Shown: one piece after another, positions 8,258 through 15,793 of the stretch
Layout of the letters: each line of letters starts with the position of its first letter
Position numbering within the stretch: position 1 is the first letter of the stretch
Assembly: GCA_904420015.1 (NCBI GenBank)
Contig: CAJFTS010000039.1
Span: 1-64,000, forward strand
Direction: 5' to 3'
Length of the DNA: 64,000 nucleotides
Source: an uncultured Clostridia bacterium
GTDB lineage: Bacteria; Bacillota; Clostridia; Oscillospirales; Acutalibacteraceae
The notes under the pieces: generated by a model
Database searches by the model: none
What the model saw: only the letters and a program-made list of their open reading frames with translations
What the model was told of the DNA's origin: nothing
Translations under genes and position numbers: made by a program

Positions 8258-8685
8258 AAAAAGCGTTTTATATCGGGCTGGGCATCTGCGCACTGGGGGT
8301 GATTACCCTGGGGGTTGCGGTCTACGCCTTCTATATGACCGGCGGGACCCGCCTGCTTTATGAAAATTCCACGTGGGGCGCCTACTGGCGCCACTATCCC
8401 TGGATTTTCCTGGCCGCCGGCGTTTTGCTCCTTCCGGGTCTCCTCTGCTTGAAGGCGGGGTATGTCCCCAAGGAAAAGCGGCCGGACCGGTCTGGGGTGA
8501 AGGCCGCGGCAAAGGAGAAGGCTCAGAACCTTCTCGGCGCCGTGCGTTCGGCGGCGCCGGTGACCTCCGTCCCGTCCGGATGGGTCTGCCCCAACTGCGG
8601 GCAGGTCAACGGAGGGGGGCTGGCGGTCTGCAAGCATTGCGGCTGTAAGCCGGACGACGGACAGCCCGGGCCGGGAGAAAGCTAA
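8254..8685 (+). CDS. Two-TM protein with C-terminal zinc ribbon
   Basis: 143 residues, start overlapping the previous stop (ATGA). Two membrane helices (about 5-27 and 47-65), a basic linker, then a zinc ribbon with CPNC and CKHC knuckles at about 108-130. It is the last gene before a terminator and closes the signalling block. The architecture mirrors the protein at 632 (membrane domain, linker, C-terminal ribbon), suggesting a similar structural role. No named family is recognised. Confidence 0.7.
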   Translation: MKKAFYIGLGICALGVITLGVAVYAFYMTGGTRLLYENSTWGAYWRHYPWIFLAAGVLLLPGLLCLKAGYVPKEKRPDRSGVKAAAKEKAQNLLGAVRSAAPVTSVPSGWVCPNCGQVNGGGLAVCKHCGCKPDDGQPGPGES

Positions 8686-8708
8686 CGCGGCCGAATGGCA
8701 ATAAAAAA

Positions 8709-8764
8709 AGCCGGGATGGTTTCTAAGGGCGGGAGCCCCGAGAACCCTCCCGGCTTCCTGTTTT
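8709..8764 (+). terminator. Intrinsic terminator after the signalling block
   Basis: A long stem pairs 8709-8723 with 8742-8755 (AGCCGGGA against TCCCGGCT plus further pairs), followed by TCCTGTTTT. It separates the FHA/kinase/VWA block from the WXG100 genes. Confidence 0.75.
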
Positions 8765-8825
8765 GCAGGCCGTTCGGAAAATGTGCCGAAATATCCCCGT
8801 TTTGCATGGGGAGTGTGCAAAAGTC

Positions 8826-8843
8826 TGTCACTGTTTTTGTCAC
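8826..8843. promoter_or_regulatory. Direct repeat TGTCAC upstream of the WXG100 promoter
   Basis: Two copies of TGTCAC, at 8826-8831 and 8838-8843, are 12 nt apart start to start and lie just upstream of the -35 at 8847. Spacing near one helical turn suits a dimeric activator. No regulator is assigned. Confidence 0.4.
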
Positions 8844-8846
8844 AGG

Positions 8847-8875
8847 TTGCGCGGCGAATTTCCCTTCGGTATACT
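8847..8875 (+). promoter_or_regulatory. Promoter of the WXG100 operon
   Basis: TTGCGC (8847-8852), 17-nt spacer, TATACT (8870-8875). The first gene starts at 8947, giving a leader of about 65 nt with AGGAGG at 8932. Confidence 0.6.
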
Positions 8876-8946
8876 TAAAGCCAGAAGGAAACACACCGCT
8901 GATACACGCCGCAAGGCGCAGACAACATGAAGGAGGAATCTTGAAT

Positions 8947-9249
8947 ATGGCCATTTCCATTACGGTCGATCCCCAAAAGCTGGAGGCTGCATCCAAGCAG
9001 ATCAGCACCCAGGCTGCGGAGTACGAATCCATCTTCCGCAACCTGTTCACCGAGGTGGACAACATGAGCGCCGCCTGGCAGGGCGCCGACAACCTGGCCT
9101 TTACCAACCAGATCAAGGGCTTTACCGATAACTTCCAGGACATGAAAAAGCTCATGGATCAGTACAGCGAGTTTCTCAAAAACGCCGCGCAGATGTACCG
9201 GCAGACCCAGGATGACCGTGTCGCCCAGGCAAAGAACCTGACCAACTGA
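8947..9249 (+). CDS. WXG100 family protein 1
   Basis: 100 residues, the typical family length, from ATG 8947 (AGGAGG 9 nt upstream; a TTG at 8941 is in frame but too close). It is a predicted helical hairpin with the turn motif W-Q-G (AAWQGADN) in the middle. WXG100 proteins dimerise and are exported by type VII (ESX/Ess) systems alone or as partners of larger effectors. The C-terminal part (YRQTQ...VAQAKNL) closely resembles that of the third WXG100 protein (YRQAQ...VAQARNL), so these two are paralogues. It heads an operon of small helical proteins, a lipoprotein and a lipase-like protein. Confidence 0.92.
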   Translation: MAISITVDPQKLEAASKQISTQAAEYESIFRNLFTEVDNMSAAWQGADNLAFTNQIKGFTDNFQDMKKLMDQYSEFLKNAAQMYRQTQDDRVAQAKNLTN

Positions 9250-9266
9250 GAGGAGGAAAACATATC

Positions 9267-9569
9267 ATGGCAGTAGAAGGCATTAAAATATCATTGGGTG
9301 AGGTCAGCGCCACCGCCGGCACCATCCGCACCCTCAATACCAGTCTCAACGATAAGCTCCTGTCCATCCAGAAGCAGATGAACGACCTGGCCGCCACCTG
9401 GCAGAGCCCGGCGGGGGAAACCATCCGCGAAAAATTCAACAGCCTGGTTCCCGTCTTTGAGAATTATAAGCAGATCATCGAGGCTTATGCGAAATTTCTC
9501 GACAACACGGTTTCCAGCTACGAGGCGACCGAAACCCAGATCCAGAACAACGCCAGCGCCTTTAAATAA
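9267..9569 (+). CDS. WXG100 family protein 2
   Basis: 100 residues with AGAGGAGGA just upstream, 17 nt after the first WXG100 gene. The helical hairpin carries W-Q-S (TWQSPAG) in place of W-x-G, and a Y-E-A-T-E near the C-terminus that fits the YxxxD/E type VII export signal. It differs from proteins 1 and 3, so it may be the other half of a heterodimer. It is followed by strong hairpins that separate it from protein 3. Confidence 0.9.
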   Translation: MAVEGIKISLGEVSATAGTIRTLNTSLNDKLLSIQKQMNDLAATWQSPAGETIREKFNSLVPVFENYKQIIEAYAKFLDNTVSSYEATETQIQNNASAFK

Positions 9570-9585
9570 GCCGGGCCGGCAAGCG

Positions 9586-9689
9586 GGGAGGCGTTGGAGG
9601 GCCCAACGCCTCCCTCAAAGGGCAAAAGGCGGTTTTGCCTCTTGAAAAACGGCCTGCCGGACAAAAAGGGCAAGCCGTTTTTCAAGAGG
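9586..9689 (+). promoter_or_regulatory. Cluster of three hairpins between WXG100 genes
   Basis: Three stems lie in the 172-nt gap: a perfect 12-bp stem 9586-9597/9603-9614; a 7-bp stem GGCAAAA/TTTTGCC at 9621-9639; and a perfect 16-bp stem 9638-9653/9674-9689 with a 20-nt loop. The second and third overlap by two bases, so they may exclude each other. No clear T-run follows, which suggests transcript stabilisation or processing more than termination. Confidence 0.6.
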
Positions 9690-9741
9690 GAACAAAACGC
9701 ACGGCTGAGAAAAAGCGACGGGGTAAAGGAGGGCGGAGCCA

Positions 9742-10041
9742 ATGGCGGAGTATATACAGATCCATCTGGCACGCATGCAGACGGCTGCCAAGCAGATGCG
9801 GGTCCAGGCGGGGGAATACCGGCGGACCGGGCGGCAGCTTATGGCTGCGGTGTCATCCTCCGGCGGCTGGGAGGGCGCGGATGCGCAGGCCTTTCGCAGC
9901 CGTCTGGGCGGTTTTGAAGACGACCTGGAAAAGATGGCGAAGCTGATGGAGAGTTACGCCGGTTTTCTCGACCAGGCGGCGCAGGCATACCGGCAGGCGC
10001 AGGAGAGCGCGGTAGCGCAGGCGCGAAATCTGTGGCGATAG
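9742..10041 (+). CDS. WXG100 family protein 3
   Basis: 99 residues from ATG 9742, preceded by AAAGGAGGG. It has W-E-G (GGWEGADA) at the hairpin turn and flanking helices rich in Gln, Ala and Arg. It is a paralogue of protein 1 by its C-terminal half. It is more basic and closer to the putative effector gene, so it may be the dedicated partner for that export substrate; that is inference. The next gene starts 12 nt downstream. Confidence 0.9.
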   Translation: MAEYIQIHLARMQTAAKQMRVQAGEYRRTGRQLMAAVSSSGGWEGADAQAFRSRLGGFEDDLEKMAKLMESYAGFLDQAAQAYRQAQESAVAQARNLWR

Positions 10042-10053
10042 GGGGAAATCAAA

Positions 10054-10245
10054 GTGGACGGGAATGCAAGGGCGTTGCTGTGGGAAATTTTAAACGACCT
10101 GCGGTCGGTATCCCAGAAAATGAACCAGGCGGCCGCAGAGCTGCAGCAGATGCGAGGGGTAGGCACCGAGCTTTGCGCCTCCAGGCTGGAGGTCCTGGCG
10201 GATAAATACGAGAAAGCCCGTAAGGAGCTTTCCAAGCTCAATTAA
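10054..10245 (+). CDS. Small helical protein of the WXG100 operon
   Basis: 63 residues from GTG 10054, with GGGGGAAA upstream. It is entirely helical and amphipathic by composition, has no membrane segment and no family I recognise. Its position between WXG100 protein 3 and the lipoprotein/lipase pair suggests a targeting or chaperone partner, like the small helical partners encoded beside type VII effectors. Short length and GTG start leave some doubt that it is expressed. Confidence 0.6.
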   Translation: MDGNARALLWEILNDLRSVSQKMNQAAAELQQMRGVGTELCASRLEVLADKYEKARKELSKLN

Positions 10246-10261
10246 ACGGGAGGACGGCAGG

Positions 10262-10918
10262 ATGAAAAGAAAGCTACTGCCGGTGATACTGGCAATCGTG
10301 ATAGGAGTGACGGGCTGTATGCGCAATGGTTCCACGTTTCAGGAAGAGTCCCTTTCTTACATGCAGGAAAAATACCAGGAGTCCTTTCAATGGATCGAGC
10401 CGGTAGACGGACAGTTCGGCAGCGCGGTCAAGAGCGGCTACCTGTCCTCCCCCTCCTTTCCGGGGGAAAAGATACTGGTGACGGGGATCCCTGGGGATCG
10501 GGACAGCTTTTCGGATAATTATACGGCCTATCTCTGCCGGGAGGGAGCGCAGCAGCTCCTTTGGCAGATCGTTTCGTCGGTGGACAAAGACTGGAAGGCG
10601 TTCTGCGAGCCGGAGGAGGTGGGCATGACCCTCCCGAAGGAGACGACGGCTCTGGAATATCTCCAGTCCGGCGGCGTCCTTGTGAAGCTGTTTGTGAATG
10701 AGGAAAACTGGGAGGCGGTGCGCGACGGGAAGATGGAGCAATTGCGCGAAGCCCTCTGGGAACAGAAAATCAGCGCCAACATCACCGTAAAAGCCTTGGA
10801 CAAGGATGCGCTCGAAGCATTGACGCAGGACACCTATTCGTCCTATCTCGGCACGGGCGGCGAGGGGCGGTTTGTCATGAACGAGCAGGGGGAATTCGCC
10901 CTTGCCAAATGGAGGTGA
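10262..10918 (+). CDS. Putative lipoprotein (candidate immunity protein)
   Basis: 218 residues. A short basic N-terminus, hydrophobic stretch and lipobox V-T-G-C (Cys19) predict a lipoprotein facing outward. The mature part is mixed alpha/beta and unrecognised. The gene ends 7 nt before the lipase-like gene and shares its operon. In Staphylococcus aureus the type VII lipase toxin TslA is neutralised by a lipoprotein, TilA, on the outer face of the membrane. By position and topology this protein is a candidate for the same role, but no sequence similarity to TilA is claimed. Confidence 0.65.
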   Translation: MKRKLLPVILAIVIGVTGCMRNGSTFQEESLSYMQEKYQESFQWIEPVDGQFGSAVKSGYLSSPSFPGEKILVTGIPGDRDSFSDNYTAYLCREGAQQLLWQIVSSVDKDWKAFCEPEEVGMTLPKETTALEYLQSGGVLVKLFVNEENWEAVRDGKMEQLREALWEQKISANITVKALDKDALEALTQDTYSSYLGTGGEGRFVMNEQGEFALAKWR

Positions 10919-10925
10919 GGGAGCG

Positions 10926-12581
10926 ATGGCCAAGGAGATGAGCGATTCCCTGCGCTCCCAGTCGGAAATCTGCGCCCTGCTCAACGAGTTTTTGTATCTC
11001 GGCTTCAAGGACGCCGATGAGAACGACACCATGGCGGAGATCATCGCCGCCATAGAGGCAAGCCCCAAGAAATATGCCGCTTTTCTTGAACGGGATGAGT
11101 TTGCCATCCTCAAGGCAAACCTGGATAAAATCGGGGATTACCGCATCGGCGATCAAAGCTGGAACCTTAACCAGTTCAATTCCGGCACCAACGCGTGTAC
11201 CTTTACCGACCCGGATACCGGAAGGACCTATGTGGTCTACCGGGGGACCGGGGACGGGGAATGGCTGGACAACGGCCTGGGGATGACCCAGGTTTCCACC
11301 CCTCAGCAGGAGGAGGCCGCCCGCTATTTTGATTATGTGGTGGAGCACAACGGCCTGACGGACGGGGACCCGATCACGGTGACCGGCCACTCCAAGGGCG
11401 GGAATAAATCCCAGTATGTCACCCTGGCCTCCGCGTACCGGGATTATATCGACCAGTGTATCTCCCTGGACGGACAGGGCTTTTCGCCCGAGGCGATTGC
11501 CGCCTTTCGGGAAAAGTACGGGGAAGAGGGGTACCGCGCCTATCTGGAAAAGATGTATTCCATCTGCGGGGAGAACGACTACGTCAACCCCCTCGGTGTG
11601 AAGATCGTCCTCGACGGCCACACCTATTACATCAAAACCCCGGCTGAGGACGATAATTTCGTCGCCGGGCACGATTTAAAGTATTATTTCGCCCGGTATG
11701 ATGAGAATGGAGACCCCGTATTTGCCGACGGCAAGCAGCAATTCGGCAAGGACATGAATCCGGCGGCGGAGCGGGGGCTTTTGTCCCTCAACGCCGAGGA
11801 GCTTTCCAAGGCGCTGATGAAGCTGCCTTGCGACAAGCGGCATGACGCGGCCATCGTGATTATGCAGCTGATGGAGAGCTTTGAGGGGGAAACGGTCGGC
11901 CTGCACGGGGAGCAGTGGACGGTGGAAAACGTCCTCGGCTTTTTGAAGGACGGCGTCCCCACCATTTTGTTTACCCTCCTGACCACCCCGGAGGGCCGGG
12001 AGCTGTTGGTCCACTACGGCGGGGAGCTGCTGGCCGGGATATATGAAGAGCTGGGCCCGGTAAAGTTCGCCGGGGTGGTGGCGGTGGGAATCCTCCTGGC
12101 GCCGGCGGTAATCAAGCTGCTAAAGGACGCCTATGCGGTGATTGCCTTTTTGGATACGGTGATCGGCTTTGTCAGTCACGTCAAGGATTTCTTGGAGGAT
12201 GTGGGCGAATTCGTCAAGGAGATCTGCAGCCAGGCGAAGATTCTATATGAAAGCTGGCTGATTGGACGGAAGATCGACAATCCCGCCAAAACCTATCAGC
12301 CGGGCGATGAAATCTCCCTTCGCCTAGGACGCATCCGGCAGATTGCGGCGGATCTCAGCCGCCTGCAATCCGTTATTTCCCGCCTGGATTATGACCTCAA
12401 CACCCTGCGGCGTAACCAGGAGTGGTATGAAATCTTCCAGAAGCTACGCATTGGAGCGATTGATTTTCTGTATGTGGGATACGATTCCGATTTAAACCGC
12501 TGCATTTCCTACCTCAATCAGCTTGCCTCCTCCTTTGAGCAGGTGGAGAACCGGCTGACCAGTGCGGCATATCAATATTGA
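10926..12581 (+). CDS. DUF2974-like alpha/beta-hydrolase (lipase) with helical C-terminus, candidate type VII effector
   Basis: 551 residues from ATG 10926 (GGAGGTGAGGGAG upstream; the ATG at 10902 lies inside the previous gene). Residues about 1-250 form a lipase-like alpha/beta-hydrolase: strand YVVYRGTGDGEW, nucleophile elbow G-H-S156-K-G-G, then an acid region CGENDYVNP and a candidate His in AGHDLKYY. This resembles DUF2974/Mbeg1-like proteins. The remaining 300 residues are helical, with a weakly hydrophobic stretch near 355-405 and a C-terminal helical bundle similar in feel to LXG/WXG domains. No signal peptide is present. Enzyme first and targeting helices last is the reverse of LXG toxins and matches the TslA layout. 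With WXG100 partners and a lipoprotein upstream, export by a type VII system is the best hypothesis. Confidence 0.7.
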   Translation: MAKEMSDSLRSQSEICALLNEFLYLGFKDADENDTMAEIIAAIEASPKKYAAFLERDEFAILKANLDKIGDYRIGDQSWNLNQFNSGTNACTFTDPDTGRTYVVYRGTGDGEWLDNGLGMTQVSTPQQEEAARYFDYVVEHNGLTDGDPITVTGHSKGGNKSQYVTLASAYRDYIDQCISLDGQGFSPEAIAAFREKYGEEGYRAYLEKMYSICGENDYVNPLGVKIVLDGHTYYIKTPAEDDNFVAGHDLKYYFARYDENGDPVFADGKQQFGKDMNPAAERGLLSLNAEELSKALMKLPCDKRHDAAIVIMQLMESFEGETVGLHGEQWTVENVLGFLKDGVPTILFTLLTTPEGRELLVHYGGELLAGIYEELGPVKFAGVVAVGILLAPAVIKLLKDAYAVIAFLDTVIGFVSHVKDFLEDVGEFVKEICSQAKILYESWLIGRKIDNPAKTYQPGDEISLRLGRIRQIAADLSRLQSVISRLDYDLNTLRRNQEWYEIFQKLRIGAIDFLYVGYDSDLNRCISYLNQLASSFEQVENRLTSAAYQY

Positions 12582-12648
12582 AGGCCGCATAGGTATGGAT
12601 AGGGCGGGCTTATCCAAAAAGAAAACCATGCGGCTTTGCAAGGGAAAT

Positions 12649-12678
12649 GGCGCCGGCCTAAGCCGGCGCCCTTTTTTT
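12649..12678 (+). terminator. Intrinsic terminator of the WXG100/lipase operon
   Basis: Perfect 9-bp stem GGCGCCGGC/GCCGGCGCC (12649-12657/12662-12670), loop CTAA, then a run of seven T. Confidence 0.9.
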
Positions 12679-12828
12679 CGCTTTGGGAGATTGGAAGGCT
12701 CAACAAAATTCACCGGTAAATTTAGAGATTTTCCCGAATTCAGTCATTCCGGCCGGGGCGATTCCGGCAGAAAAAGAAAGCGAATTTATGGAGATCATAT
12801 AAAATATGACCGATTTTTTCAAAACGGA

Positions 12829-12857
12829 TTTACGGGAAAAATGGAATATGATATACT
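12829..12857 (+). promoter_or_regulatory. Promoter with 160-nt leader
   Basis: TTTACG (12829-12834), 17-nt spacer, TATACT (12852-12857). The gene begins at 13019. The leader between them is GC-rich, can fold, and does not match a riboswitch I recognise. The stretch 12679-12828 holds nothing identifiable. Confidence 0.55.
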
Positions 12858-13018
12858 TAAAAGCAATTGTTTGGGATGTAACGACAGGATGCACATGCCC
12901 GGACGGCCTGCGCTGCAAAGCAAATGCGAAGCGGCGCCGTGCCGTACCCTTCCGTCTCCCGCCTGAAGCCGGGGATGGGGGCGTTTTTTGTGCAGGCGTG
13001 TCTGGAAGGAGTAGTAAG

Positions 13019-15550
13019 ATGAAACTTGCGTTTTCGACGATCGGCTGTCCGGATTTCGATTGGCCGGACATTTATTCGATGGCCAAGGATTTCGGCTTCC
13101 GCGGCATTGAGGTGCGCGGGCTGGGCGAAGAAATCTTCGCGGTAAAGGCCAAGCCCTTTTTGGCTGAGAATGTGGAAGAAACCACCCGCCAGCTGCAAAA
13201 GCTGCGTTTGGAGATTCCCTGCCTTTCCTCCGGCTGTGCGCTGCGTTTTGCCGACCGCTTGGAGGAGACCATTGGGGAAATCCGTCAGTATATCGACCTG
13301 GCCGCCCGGCTGGGCACTCCCTATATCCGGGTGCTCGGGGATCTGACCGCCGCCCCGGTGGACGAGGTGGACGATGAGGCGGTCCTCGCCGCTCTCAAGC
13401 GGCTGGCTCCCTATGCGGAGGAGAAGAAGGTTACCCTGCTTGTGGAAACCAACGGCGTGTATACGGATACCGCCCGTCTGCGCGAGCTGCTCGACCAGGT
13501 GTGCAGCGACTATGTGGCGGCCTTGTGGGACATCCATCACCCCTACCGCTTTGCCGGGGAGAGCCCGGAGCAGACGGTGCAGAATCTGGGCGCGTATATC
13601 AAGCACACCCATATCAAGGATTCGGTGATGCAGGACGGGAAGGTCGTTTACCGCATGATGGGCGAGGGCGACCTGCCGATGGATGCGATCATCCGCGCCC
13701 TGCGTTCGATCAATTTTGAAGGCTATGTGACCATTGAGTGGGTCAAGCGGTATGCCCCTGATCTGGAAAACCCGGGCATCGTGTTCCCCCAGTTTGCCAA
13801 TTTTATGGAGCAGTACCTGGAGGAAACCGGCGTGCGCCCCCATTTGCAGGACAACAACCGCAAAACCGGCAAGTACGTCTGGCCGAAGGAACACCTGATC
13901 GACCTGACCTTCCCCCAAGTGCTCGACCGTATGGTGGAGGAATTCCCGGATCAGTATGCCTTCCGGTATACCGAGCTGGACTATACTCGTACCTATTCGG
14001 AATTCCGCGACGATGTGGACAACTTTGCCCGGGCCCTGATCGCCATGGGAGTCAAGGCGGGGGATCATGTGGCCATTTGGGCCACCAACGTGCCCCAGTG
14101 GTACATTACCTTCTGGGCCACCACCAAGATCGGCGCGGTGCTGGTCACCGTCAATACGGCTTATAAGATTCACGAGGCCGAGTACCTGCTGCGCCAGTCG
14201 GACACCCATACCCTGGTCATGATCGACGGCTACAAGGATTCGGACTATGTCAAGATCATAAAAGAGCTTTGCCCCGAGCTGGAGACGGCGCAAAAGGGAA
14301 AACCCCTGCATTTGCGCCGGCTTCCCTTCCTGCGCAACATCATCACGGTGGAGTCCAGCCAAAAGGGCTGCTACACCTGGGAAGAGGCGATGGAGCTGGC
14401 CGAAAAGGTGCCGGTTGAGCAGGTTTACCGCCGCAGCGCCATGATTAATAAGCACGACGTTTGCAACATGCAGTATACCTCCGGTACCACCGGCTTCCCC
14501 AAGGGGGTTATGCTCACCCATTATAACGTGGTCAATAACGGCAAGGCCATCGGCGACTGTATGGATTTGTCCACGGCGGATAAGCTGATGATCCAAGTGC
14601 CCATGTTCCATTGCTTCGGCATGGTGCTGGCCATGACCGCCGCCATGACCCACGGCACCACCATGTGCCCGATTACGGCCTTTTCGCCGCGCAAGGGGCT
14701 CGACTGTATCAACCGTGAGCAGATTACCGCCTTTCACGGCGTCCCCACCATGTTTATCGCCATGCTGGAGCATGAGAACTTCGAAAAGACCGATTTCAGC
14801 CATATGCGCACCGGCATCATGGCGGGCAGCCCCTGTCCCATCAAGGTCATGAAGGACGTCATTGAGAAGATGCATATGGACGAGATCTGCATCACTTATG
14901 GGCAGACGGAGGCCTCTCCCGGCTGTACCATGAGCAAGACCACCGATTCGCTGGAGGACCGGGTTCATACGGTGGGCGGCGCCATGTTCGGCGTGGAATG
15001 CAAAATCGTCGACCCGGAAACCGGGGAGGATCTGCCCGACAACGTAGACGGCGAGTTTGTGGCAAAGGGTTATAACATAATGAAGGGGTATTACAAGATG
15101 CCCAACGCCACTGCGGCCGCCATCGATGAAAACGGCTGGCTGCATACCGGCGACCTGGCGCGCCGGGATGAAAACGGCAACTACAAGATTACCGGCCGCA
15201 TCAAGGATATGATTATCCGCGGCGGTGAGAATATCTATCCCAAGGAAATCGAGGACTTTATCTATACCCATCCGAAGGTATCCGACGTGCAGGTTATCGG
15301 CGTGCCGGATAAGCAGTACGGCGAGGAGATTATGGCCTGCGTGGTGCTCAAGGCGGGCGAGGAGATGACCGAGGAGGAGCTCAAGGAATATGTGGCTTCC
15401 CATATGGCCAAGCATAAGACGCCGCGTTATGTGGATTTCGTCGAGGGCTTCCCGATGAACGCGGCGGGCAAGATCCTCAAATACAAAATGCGGGAGGATG
15501 CGGTCAAGAAGCTGCAGCTGCAGGCGGACGACAGCATCGAAACCGCCTAA
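13019..15550 (+). CDS. Fusion of sugar-phosphate isomerase/epimerase-type TIM barrel and acyl-CoA synthetase
   Basis: 843 residues from ATG 13019 (GGAAGGAG upstream). Residues 1 to about 270 form an AP-endonuclease-2/xylose-isomerase-like TIM barrel with the usual metal ligands: Glu in LLVETNG, Asp in LWDIHH, His in KHTHIKD, Glu in TIEWVKR. Residues about 290-843 are a complete AMP-forming acyl-CoA synthetase: YTSGTTGFPKGVML, YGQTEASPG, LHTGD, GRIKDMIIRGGENIYP and the catalytic Lys in NAAGKILK. The junction is read through without a stop or internal start signal. The synthetase half resembles medium/long-chain fatty acyl-CoA ligases; the substrate is unknown. A TIM barrel fused to such a ligase is unusual. 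It may act on a sugar or polyol acid, or couple two steps of one catabolic route. An RpiB/LacAB isomerase gene follows. Confidence 0.85.
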   Translation: MKLAFSTIGCPDFDWPDIYSMAKDFGFRGIEVRGLGEEIFAVKAKPFLAENVEETTRQLQKLRLEIPCLSSGCALRFADRLEETIGEIRQYIDLAARLGTPYIRVLGDLTAAPVDEVDDEAVLAALKRLAPYAEEKKVTLLVETNGVYTDTARLRELLDQVCSDYVAALWDIHHPYRFAGESPEQTVQNLGAYIKHTHIKDSVMQDGKVVYRMMGEGDLPMDAIIRALRSINFEGYVTIEWVKRYAPDLENPGIVFPQFANFMEQYLEETGVRPHLQDNNRKTGKYVWPKEHLIDLTFPQVLDRMVEEFPDQYAFRYTELDYTRTYSEFRDDVDNFARALIAMGVKAGDHVAIWATNVPQWYITFWATTKIGAVLVTVNTAYKIHEAEYLLRQSDTHTLVMIDGYKDSDYVKIIKELCPELETAQKGKPLHLRRLPFLRNIITVESSQKGCYTWEEAMELAEKVPVEQVYRRSAMINKHDVCNMQYTSGTTGFPKGVMLTHYNVVNNGKAIGDCMDLSTADKLMIQVPMFHCFGMVLAMTAAMTHGTTMCPITAFSPRKGLDCINREQITAFHGVPTMFIAMLEHENFEKTDFSHMRTGIMAGSPCPIKVMKDVIEKMHMDEICITYGQTEASPGCTMSKTTDSLEDRVHTVGGAMFGVECKIVDPETGEDLPDNVDGEFVAKGYNIMKGYYKMPNATAAAIDENGWLHTGDLARRDENGNYKITGRIKDMIIRGGENIYPKEIEDFIYTHPKVSDVQVIGVPDKQYGEEIMACVVLKAGEEMTEEELKEYVASHMAKHKTPRYVDFVEGFPMNAAGKILKYKMREDAVKKLQLQADDSIETA

Positions 15551-15566
15551 AGAGAAAGGGTGGATC

Positions 15567-15603
15567 AGAAAAGGAAGGGGAACCGCAGGCCCCTTCCTTT
15601 TCT
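15567..15603 (+). terminator. Intrinsic terminator after the ligase fusion
   Basis: Perfect 14-bp stem AGAAAAGGAAGGGG/CCCCTTCCTTTTCT (15567-15580/15590-15603); the T-rich right arm supplies the U-tract. Confidence 0.8.
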
Positions 15604-15727
15604 ATGCAGGGTGGTACGGAGGCCGTGGCGAATAAGCAGGCGCCCTTCACCGGCCGCCGTGGATTCCGGCCAGCAGGGTGTGGATGGCGGGGAAGGGCCT
15701 TCTTGTGCCGCCCGCCTTGCCGGTTGG

Positions 15728-15755
15728 TTGACAAACGGCGGATTTATACTATAAT
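15728..15755 (+). promoter_or_regulatory. Consensus promoter of the rpiB-like gene
   Basis: TTGACA (15728-15733), 16-nt spacer, TATAAT (15750-15755): both hexamers are perfect, 38 nt before the start codon. Confidence 0.85.
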
Positions 15756-15793
15756 GGAATCAATCGAATTTTCTAAAAAGTGAGGCTAGTGGG

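Noticed and set aside
12806..13018. N-terminal extension of the ligase fusion
   Set aside because: The extension covers the promoter and leader; ATG 13019 has the ribosome-binding site and begins the TIM barrel correctly.
12857..15415. 852-residue open frame antisense to the ligase fusion
   Set aside because: It mirrors a gene with full catalytic motifs; GC-rich third positions suppress stops on the other strand. Its His/Gly-rich translation has no domain.
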